The notes under the pieces: generated by a model
What the model saw: only the letters and a program-made list of their open reading frames with translations
Database searches by the model: none
Told to the model about the DNA's origin: nothing
In this document: piece by piece, positions 55,838-64,000 of the stretch
How the letters are laid out: every line of letters starts with the position of its first letter
Numbering within the stretch: position 1 is the first letter of the stretch
Made by a program: the position numbers and the translations under genes
Assembly: GCF_964340395.1 (NCBI RefSeq)
Contig: NC_135560.1
Location: 19,573,598 to 19,637,597 of the forward strand
Reading direction: 5' to 3'
From: Glandiceps talaboti
Taxonomy: Eukaryota > Hemichordata > Enteropneusta > Spengelidae
Length of the DNA stretch: 64,000 nucleotides

Positions 55838-56340
55838 TTTTCAGACATCTTCAATCCCGGTATCAGTCTTGTAAGCCTTTTAGTTGGCCATACAATGTAG
55901 ATAAGGCATTTTCAAAATATTCCAATCAGTTCAGAATTATAAGCCATATCATAATCTTCTTGCAATTAAATCAATTGGGTTCATGATATTTCTATTTCCA
56001 GATATCGTCAACCCTTTATCATCAAGCCAGTATCTGTCTTTAGTAGACTTAATTAAGGTGGACATTGTTCAAGATAGTTGTATTTCTAGGAGTTTCCAAT
56101 CATATCGTTCATGCCATTGTACTGTATGACGTAAATTTACTAGTCTAGAAATTGATCTTATATTACATTTCATTTCTGTTTTCAGATATCTTCAACTATT
56201 TATATTATAATCAAGTCATTATCTATCTGTAGTAGACTTTAAGTGGACATTTCTAGACATTTTCATACCATTGCACCATATGCGTTATTGTTACTAGTCT
56301 AGAAATTGATCATATCATACAATTTTTATTTTCAGATATC
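55838..56340 (+). repeat. Diverged tandem units each carrying an intron 3' end
   Basis: Polypyrimidine plus (T)CAG/A(T/C)ATC(T/G) occurs at about 55,845, 55,998, 56,183 and 56,331, spaced about 150-185 bp. Stretches after it are related (TCATTATCTATCTGTAGTAG versus CCAGTATCTGTCTTTAGTAG). The last is the true acceptor of the exon holding the start codon. The earlier ones look like duplicated, decayed acceptor regions. Confidence 0.6.
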
Positions 56341-56405
56341 TGCATCCCAAGTCATCCGCCATGCCATAGTAATCTGTTAGTTGTCGTGGTCAACATCTAG
56401 ACAAC

Positions 56406-59400
56406 ATGTTTAAGAAGAAAAGTAAAAAGCACAAGGAGGTAAAGACATCAAATATTCAAACTTAGACGATATTCAGAATTGTAGATAATTCTTGACTTTA
56501 CACTAAACATTTTAATGAAACTTGAATGTTGCTTTTAAGTTTTACTTTTGAAACACCAAGGTATACAAACATGTATTTTGTTTAAGATCCATAATTCAGA
56601 CCAGGTCCTTGCATAATTAATGCTATTGAAACAATTTAGAAATGATAATTTTCTTGTTCAGAATGAACTTTTTATAGCTTTGCTCACCAAAATTTTAATT
56701 ATAATCCAACATGGGCCTTTATATTTAATTGCATTATCCTAATCAACATACCCATTCAGTTTATTCAGTACAACAATATTGAATAGATTGTTACATAGAG
56801 ATGCTGTAAAAACCTCTTCCAACCTATACTGTTTTTTCAGTAGTTAGTCGTAGAGGTAGAATGAGATCCCCATATACCTTCATGGTGTAGCAGACTTCTT
56901 TTATGATGATTCAGTGATGATTATAGAGAGGTTTAGATACACAATAATGCTCTGTGTGCACACATGTTCTAATGTTGTTAGAACGTGTATGCACACGGGA
57001 GCATTATCGTGCAGGTGTACACGTAATGACACGTATAGAGTTGTGTTCAGCTACGCATTCAGAACACAAACTTGAAAGACAGTGGAATGTTTATGCACGC
57101 ATTGGTATCTTCTGTTCAGAAGGCTAAACATATGACTTTGTTTTCCAGACTTGTCTGTACCGTATGTTAGACATTTTTCCTGCAAGTAACCAAAGGAAAA
57201 ACCCAGTAATTAGCTTACAGTTACATTTCCAAACGTTTAAAATAAAAATTGCAACATTTACTGTAATAGAAGAAAAATGACAAAAATGTCACACATATTT
57301 CACTTATGTTTTTGACCACCCTTTTTGATGTAGCAACGTCTGCTACAGAACGTATGGGTTGCCTTCGAATCACATGACTATGACCATAAGCATATAGGAC
57401 ACACATACGTGTACATAAATATGTGCATCTAAACCTCTCTAATAATGCTCTTGGAACTATAGACCCTACATGTACGGTCTATGTTGGAACCCGTATGTGC
57501 ATCACCCATAGGCTTTCACTTTATTGTATACTAGTCTAGCAATCCAGGACAGCATACCTCCTAGATAATATAATTGCTCACTGGGATAATCAAAGCTGGA
57601 GTGTCTCTAGTAGACATGAGACATCCATTTCACATCCATGTGTAGAAATAACAATGAAGTGAAGCAAAATTCACTGTGAATCCACTTGACACATCTCAGC
57701 TTTGATTATGATAAAGGTAAATAGGTCTGTCTGTGAATGATTGACTGTGTGTTCCACTTCAGGGTCAGTTACATTGTCAATGGATTGTTACTTTGTAAAT
57801 AAGACTTAACAGCTGATTAGGACTCAGACTCCAAGGATAATCTTTAGAATAGCAGATTTCAGGATCTCAGCTTGTTACTAATCAAATGATTTACAGACTT
57901 TACTAGCTTCTATTCTAAGTTCTACAAACTTTATTGCGGAGCTGGATGAAGTCAGTTTAACATTTTTGTTGGTGCAGCACTGAACTGTCATACCAAATGG
58001 TTAAAATGTTATCCATTCAAAACTTTATTAAGGATATAGTTTTGTAGCTCAGACTCTCAGAGACTTCAGGTGGTCTTCGTATTGGATAACATGAGATAGT
58101 AAGACCACAGTAAATCTATGGGCTGATCTATTGTGACCACTCTCATACACTGTCATTTATTATATCCAGTAATGTTTTGTTGCCATTTGTTAAAGCTAGG
58201 ATTATAGGATTGTGTGAGTATACTATAGACTAGTTGGTTTCACTCCATTCCTTGAAAATAACTGGATATATTTACATCACAAAAGATCATTTGTTATGCA
58301 AATTTTGTGACGTCATGATCATTATATCTTGACAAGATTCTGATAAGTTGAAAATAAGATTAGCATTAGTGATTGAGTATTTTGAGAAATGAGAAAATAC
58401 CTTAGCCTGAAAACAGTTCTGTTCTGTTCTGTTCTACCATAGACCCTCCACTGGTGGATGGTCTATGGTTCTAACACATGCCATGGAGTGGGTAATCATA
58501 GAGAAAACACCAGTGTATGTCACCATGTTTTCATGTTCCAGCTGTAAACAAATGTGTAGGAAAATACAGTAACCACCCATTTATATTTATTTAGAAGTAT
58601 ATTATATTCATTATATTTTGTATTGCCTGACACGTGACTTAGTCTAGTTCCTATACCTGTCGATGCTCTCTACGATCACTATCCTCTTCACGTGGGTGGA
58701 TTTGATTGTACAAATGTACCATTACATAGTACTGTACATGTAGGAGTACCACATGATATACTTTAGGTAACTTCATGTGACTACTTGCATATGTGTATAA
58801 AACTAAGTTGTAGTATTTGTGTTTGTACATGAACATCAGTTATACAGATGCAGATATACTCACCACTTTGGTGTACGTATAAATAGAAACTTTAAGAACT
58901 GTATAGTTTCCAATACAATGCCCCTTATGTAACACCAACAGTTGTTTTCATATATCTTTTTGTTCTATGTCCTGAATAAGTACTTAGTAATGCATATGAA
59001 AATAGCCTTGGAAGTGTAAATGGACCAACTAGTATAGATGGTAAACTGAAAAAAAATGATCTTCTGTGTACATGGAGATCATAGAAAGCGACCACACATA
59101 TAGTTACTAGATTACAGTATAATTCTCTATACAAAAAATGGTAATATTCAGACAAATTTTGATGGAGATTTTATAAATAGCAACAATCCATCATTCTATG
59201 TATCCTGTATGCACCATTCAAACAACTTTTGATTGGAGTTATATAAATAGCAACAATCTATGTACCCTTTCTCTACAACTTTGATTGTTTTGGATTTTAT
59301 AAATAACAACAATCCATGGACAGGTTTGAATGAAATACTAACATGTAATGTAATGTTTATGGATTTATAGTACAGCGGGTTGTAGACTGAAAGAATTATC

Positions 59401-62400
59401 AGTGAATGTGCTCACAATGACAAATATCACTCTAAACAGATCCTAGTTATTATTATGCAGATTTGCATTGTTTAAGTTTAAGCAAATTATGGCCAATGCT
59501 AAATATTGAATATCTGGTCTAATTATTTGCCTCATTGTCAAATGTACGGCATGTGATGACCAACCATTACCCATGCTCACTATAGCATTGCTGTACTAGT
59601 ATAGGACAGCATTGATTCCAAGTTACACCAATTCACATGCATAATATTATAACAAAACTCTATGGCATGTGAATACAAGTGCTGCATACTTGGAGTACTT
59701 GTATGATAGTCTAGTTCCTCTACAGTATAGTTACCATTTACACCTTCACTCCCAAGTGGTTAAGTAGAAACCACCTTGGCATCCAGACTACTTGCATGAG
59801 TGCTTGCGACATAATTCTCTACAGGCATACTTTCATGAGCATAATAAGGGAAGTGTGGCAGAAAATACCACAAGCATGAGTGCATATATCCTTGAGTAAC
59901 CACATTGTCCTACTAAACACAGCATGGGGTTCTGTCATTATTTCATATATTTGAAACAGCAATATTCTATTAAAATCATACTGTGAAATCACACGATTTA
60001 TTAAAGGATCAATCACAGAACAGTAACTAGCCCAGAGACTTGGCTATCTAGTTTGAAAATGTTGTTGACCAGCATGCACCAGTATGTTGAGTCAGATAGG
60101 CAAGTCTCTGGACTACTGGATACTATGTGCTTTGATCATAATACCTTGTAGTTTACTTTGTGAAATGACATTGGTATTATTAGTTCTGTTGATGTCATTG
60201 AAGTACAAACTTTACACCAGAAATATCAAACAAACTTCTGAGTGTAAGTTAATGATTTATATGCCAGGTAAATGTATTCTTTGTTTTACAAGTTAGACTT
60301 AAGTAATTTGTTGACATGGAGCTTTGCTGGAGTGGCTAATAGACAAAGTGATGGTAAACAATATTTTCCAGTGTCCATTCTTTTTTTTTCAGTGATACTG
60401 AGTGTTTATCTTATTTGTGTATTTCTATTGACAGTTGAGTGAGTGGACCAAGTATGATGATAAAGTACTACATGCTGTGGAGAATGGTGACCTCAGTAAA
60501 CTACAATCACTACTTGGTAAGAAGGGAACTTCACCGACCAAGTTAGACCATGAAGGCAAATCTGCGTAAGTAGCCACTTCATGACTGTCGGGCATTTTAG
60601 ATTATATAATATATTAAACTATATTTAGATGGGAGAACATGAAAAGAAAGGGAAGTATTCAGATCGATTGTTGGAAAACAAACTGTTGCACAACCAAGTA
60701 TCTTAATAGTGTAGTCCCCTAGAATCCTAGGTATCTGTTTGCCAGTATCTTTTCCTATACCAGTAATCAAGACAGTATATAGTCAAATGATACTGAAGTT
60801 TTAAAGCCAAAGTATAACTTACTATAAGTAATATAGAATACTGCAAGGAACGTGTAATTATGATCATACAGAATGCAACTTTAAAAGTCAATTTTCCATC
60901 TATGTGAAACAGATTTATATGTTATGTAATTGATTGCCTGGCCAAAAGTAATGTAAGTTATCAGAAAGAAGTCTTATAAGATCTATTAACATGTGTATTT
61001 TGATGAAAGTACACAAACAAACCAGTATAATTTTGTTGACTCTTGTTTAGTTAGCCCATAGACTTGGCTATCTGACTTGACATACTGGCTTGACAGTATA
61101 GCCCAGAGACTTGGCTATCTGCCTTGACATACTGGTTTGACAGTATAGCCCAGAGACCTGGCTATCTGACTTGACATACTGGCTTGACAGTATAGCCCAG
61201 AGACCTGGCTATCTGACTTGACATACTGGTTTGACAGTATAGCCCAGAGACTTGGCTATCTGACTTGACATACTGGCTTGACAGTATAGCCCAGAGACCT
61301 GGCTATCTGACTTGACATACTGGCTTGACAGTATAGCCCAGAGACTTGGATATCTGACTTGACATACTGGCTTGATAGTATAGCCTAGAGACTTGGCTAT
61401 CTGACTTGACATACTGGCTTGACAGTATAGCCCAGAGACTTGGATATCTGACTTGACATACTGGCATGACAGTATAGCCCAGAGACTTGGTTATCTGACT
61501 TGACATGAAGTGGCTTCACAGTATAGCCCATAGACTTGGCTATCTGACTTGACATACTGGCTTGACAGTATAGCCCAGAGACTTGGATATCTGACTTGAC
61601 ATACTGACTTGACAGTATAGCCTAGAGACTTGGCTATCTGACTTGACATACTGGCTTGACAGTATAGCCTAGAGACTTGGCTGTCTGACTTGACATACTG
61701 GCATGACAGTATAGCCCAGAGACTTGGTTATCTGACTTGACATACTGGCATGACAGTATAGCCCATAGACTTGGCTATCTGACTTGACATACTGGTTTGA
61801 CAGTATAGCCCAGAGACTTGGCTATCTGACTTGACATACTGACTTGACAGTATAGCCCAGAGACTTGGCTATCTGACTTGACATACTGGCTTGACAGTAT
61901 AGCCCAGAGACCTGGCTATCTGACTTGACATACTGGTTTGACAGTATAGCTCAGAGACTTGGCTATCTGACTTGACATACTGGCTTGACAGTATAGCCCA
62001 GAGACTTGGATATCTGACTTGACATACTGGCTTGATAGTATAGCCTAGAGACTTGGCTATCTGACTTGACATACTGGTTTGACAGTATAGCCCAGAGACT
62101 TGGCTATCTGACTTGACATACTGGCATGACAGTATAGCCCAGAGACTTGGTTATCTGACTTGACATACTGGCATGACAGTATAGCCCATAGACTTGGCTA
62201 TCTGACTTGACATACTGGTTTGACAGTATAGCCCAGAGACTTGGCTATCTGACTTGACATACTGGCTTGACAGTATAGCCCAGAGACTTGGCTATCTGAC
62301 TTGACATACTGGCTTGACAGTATAGCTCAGTGACTTGGCTATCTGAGTCAACATACCAACTTGACAGTGTATTCCGGTGAATGACATTTCCAAGCCATAT

Positions 62401-63087
62401 GGTCAACTCTGTGGGCAATTGTTTTGTTAGTACAAATCTTGATGTGTGACAATAATCAAGATAACTTTAGAATAGTTGATTTATATGTATTATAATTTAA
62501 TGCAACTGTAATGAGTAACAAGTACAGTAGCCACCACCCCAACTCATAAAAATAACAGAAAATTGCAGACCATTGTTCAAAGTTCCCTATTGTGTTTTTA
62601 AAAATGACCATGTTCTAGCATCAAACTGTTATCATATGGTATCATCACAGTTATGTATGTATAGTATCATATCATAGTATCATATGTTATTTCTATTGTC
62701 ATTTACCTACATGACCTCTATTCTATGTAGCAACTGTGGAATGTTCACCCACAAGAATGGAGAAAAGACTGGTTCCCCAAAATGATAATACACATGTAAC
62801 TCGTGTGAAAGAAATATAATTTTTACTGTTATGTTAAATTTGAACATGACTCACTGAAAAAGCCCAGTGAGGTGCGAAACTAGACTAGTTGCAGATTCAA
62901 GCCGTTTTTATGTAATTTATGTTACGTTATCACATTTACTTTCACCAGTAATATCAGTAATTTACATTACATTATTTATAAATGTCATTATTTTACAGAC
63001 TACATGCCGCTGCCAAACTAGGACACTTGGAGTGTTTAGACTTTATGCTTCACAATGGTGCTGATTTAATGGTCATTGACAATCAAG
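56406..63087 (+). CDS. Ankyrin-repeat/coiled-coil protein, RAI14 (ankycorbin)/UACA family, N-terminal part
   Basis: RAI14 and UACA are cytoskeleton-associated proteins with N-terminal ankyrin repeats and a long coiled coil. Coding exons in the window are 56406-56438 (exon from 56336), 60435-60565 and 62999-63087, all in phase, giving 84 complete codons before the gene runs off the right edge. The N-terminus [11 protein letters not shown] is very basic, like the MKSLK... start of the vertebrate proteins. It is followed by [20 protein letters not shown] and [20 protein letters not shown], nearly diagnostic for the family, and then one ankyrin repeat ([30 protein letters not shown]). I cannot tell whether it is orthologous to RAI14, UACA or the ancestor of both. 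Remaining ankyrin repeats and the coiled coil must lie to the right. Confidence 0.85.
56926..57447. mobile_element. MITE-like element, about 520 bp, inverted ends
   Basis: ATTATAGAGAGGTTTAGATA followed by CACAATAATGCTC at the left is inverted at the right (TGTGCATCTAAACCTCTCTA followed by ATAATGCTC). Internal GAGCATTAT/ATAATGCTC copies add smaller hairpins (for example GTTCTAATGTTGTTAGAAC). It has no coding capacity. Confidence 0.7.
58433..58471. repeat. Short hairpin
   Basis: ACCATAGACC and GGTCTATGGT flank CTCCACTGGTGGAT, itself partly palindromic. It is preceded by a short (GTTCT)n run. Confidence 0.6.
60028..60116. mobile_element. Hairpin element that resembles the source of the 47-bp satellite
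   Basis: The left arm TAGCCCAGAGACTTGGCTAT and the right arm (reverse complement GTAGTCCAGAGACTTGCCTA, then TCTGACTCAACATACTGG) are inverted. The right arm read in reverse matches the satellite unit at 61,052-62,350 almost end to end. Confidence 0.75.
61052..62375. repeat. 47-bp minisatellite array, about 28 copies
   Basis: Unit TATAGCCCAGAGACTTGGCT followed by ATCTGACTTGACATACTGGC and TTGACAG repeats with a strict 47-bp period (for example 61101, 61148, 61195). Only point variants occur, plus one unit with an inserted AAG and a diverged last unit. Shared variants (CTTGGATATC, CTGGCATGAC) recur in blocks, which implies multi-unit duplications. It lies in the intron between the second and third coding exons of the RAI14/UACA-like gene. 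Confidence 0.95.
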
Positions 63088-63253
63088 GTAAATTGCAACT
63101 GAACTGTATGTATGAAAAAAAAGGCAATAAAAAAGTATTGCATTTTACAAAATTACATGCAGCCATTTCACTGTCATCAGTTCTTTTACAGATTCATCTG
63201 ACAATAGTTTACACTATATGATGGTTTAGTGGGGCCATCATAAAGTTCTCATT

Positions 63254-64000
63254 AGTCCCCGCGGACGAAGTCCGGAACGGGGACTTATGGATTGGGTTCC
63301 GTCTGTCCGTCCGTGCGTCCGTCCGTCCGTCCGTCCGTCCGTCCGTCCGTCCGTCCGCAGCCGTTTCTTGGAGATGCCTGTACCGATTTTTTTCAAACTT
63401 GGTACAGGGGCAACATGCTATGGCATACATATGCACGTCAATTTGTTTTATGATACGATCCAATATGGCCGCCTAGCAGCCATTTTGTTTGCGAATTTTC
63501 CCTGTCTAAAGCCATAATTCAGACATGCTCACACAGATCTCATTCAGAGTTGGCATTAGGACAGTGTTCTATGGCATATATGTGCATATTCATTGTTGTC
63601 ATGATACGATCCAATATGGCCACCTGGCAGCCATTTTGTTTGTGAATTTTCATGTCCAAAGTCATAACTTAGACATGCTTGAACAGATCTCATTCAAAGT
63701 TAGTATTAGGACAGTGTTCTATGACATACATGTGCATATCCATTTTCATTGTGATACGATCCAATATGGCTGCCTGGCAGCCATTTTGTTTGCAAATTTC
63801 CCATGTCCAAAGCCATAACTCAGACATGCTTAAACAGATCTCATTCAAAGTTGGTATTAGGACAGTGTTCTATGACATACATGTGCATATCCATTTTCAT
63901 TGTGATACGATCCAATATGGCTGCCTGGCAGCCATTTTGTTTGCAAATTTTCCATGTCCAAAGCCATAACTCAGACATGCTTGAACAGATCTCATTCGAA
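63254..64000. repeat. Dispersed repeat: CCGT microsatellite followed by a 150-bp tandem array
   Basis: It starts with an inverted GTCCCCGCGGAC...GTCCGGAACGGGGAC motif (63255-63285), then about 55 bp of (CCGT)n (about 63,302-63,357), then units with a 150-bp period marked by GATACGATCCAATATGG at about 63,453, 63,603, 63,753 and 63,903. The array continues past the window. The ORF made of repeated AAILFANFPC blocks is a by-product, since 150 is a multiple of three. Confidence 0.85.

Larger units (their letters stand above)
48966..56335 (+). other. Long first intron of the RAI14/UACA-like gene (inferred)
   Basis: About 7.4 kb with no recognisable coding exon. An ORF at 49388-49654 (88 aa) lies in the CpG-rich start and matches nothing I know. 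Contents include a foldback (51178-51320), a three-unit tandem repeat (54474-54760), two hairpin elements (54915-55020 and 55112-55209), a third hairpin (55722-55796), and a series of acceptor-like repeats just before the next exon (55838-56335). The extent depends on the inferred first exon. Confidence 0.4.

Noticed and set aside
61052-62375. Regularly spaced repeat array resembling a CRISPR
   Set aside because: The whole 47-bp unit is repeated with no variable spacers. The setting is an intron of an animal gene. It is a minisatellite.
63525-63969. ORFs with repeated HDTIQYG...AAILFANF blocks
   Set aside because: They are products of the 150-bp tandem repeat, whose period is a multiple of three.

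Overview
This is nuclear DNA of a bilaterian invertebrate. The genes are intron-rich and the DNA is AT-rich, with many minisatellites, microsatellites and foldback (MITE-like) elements. The proteins resemble vertebrate orthologues closely and are split by many phase-conserved introns. One intron is a U12-type AT-AC intron. Together these fit a slowly evolving marine lineage (hemichordate, lancelet, mollusc, brachiopod or annelid). I cannot settle the phylum from the sequence alone, and nothing prokaryotic is present.

Nine protein genes can be reconstructed exon by exon, with all splice phases agreeing. In order they are: FKBP8-like prolyl isomerase (-, C-terminal part beyond the left edge); PGGT1B, beta subunit of protein geranylgeranyltransferase I (+); ENSA/ARPP19, the Greatwall-regulated PP2A-B55 inhibitor (-); PIGO, GPI ethanolamine phosphate transferase 3 (+); NGRN, neugrin (-); DCP2, the Nudix mRNA decapping enzyme (+); NMRK1, nicotinamide riboside kinase (-), with a LINE-type reverse transcriptase in one intron; RPL17/uL22 (-); and the start of an ankyrin/coiled-coil gene of the RAI14/UACA family (+, running off the right edge). 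A possible 62-residue single-pass membrane peptide lies downstream of ENSA.

Eight of the nine genes form four divergent (head-to-head) pairs: FKBP8/PGGT1B, ENSA/PIGO, NGRN/DCP2 and RPL17/RAI14-UACA-like. Coding starts of two pairs are only 0.36-0.5 kb apart, which suggests shared bidirectional promoters. The genes are housekeeping functions (prenylation, GPI anchors, mRNA decay, mitochondrial ribosome, NAD salvage, cytosolic ribosome) and do not form one pathway.

The rest is intron and intergenic DNA. Its most interesting structure is: (i) local tandem duplications that cross exon-intron boundaries in three different genes and leave arrays of decoy splice sites; (ii) a 1.3 kb array of a 47-bp repeat that appears to derive from one arm of a hairpin element present elsewhere in the window; (iii) several foldback families; (iv) a LINE abutting a splice acceptor; and (v) the AT-AC intron of DCP2.
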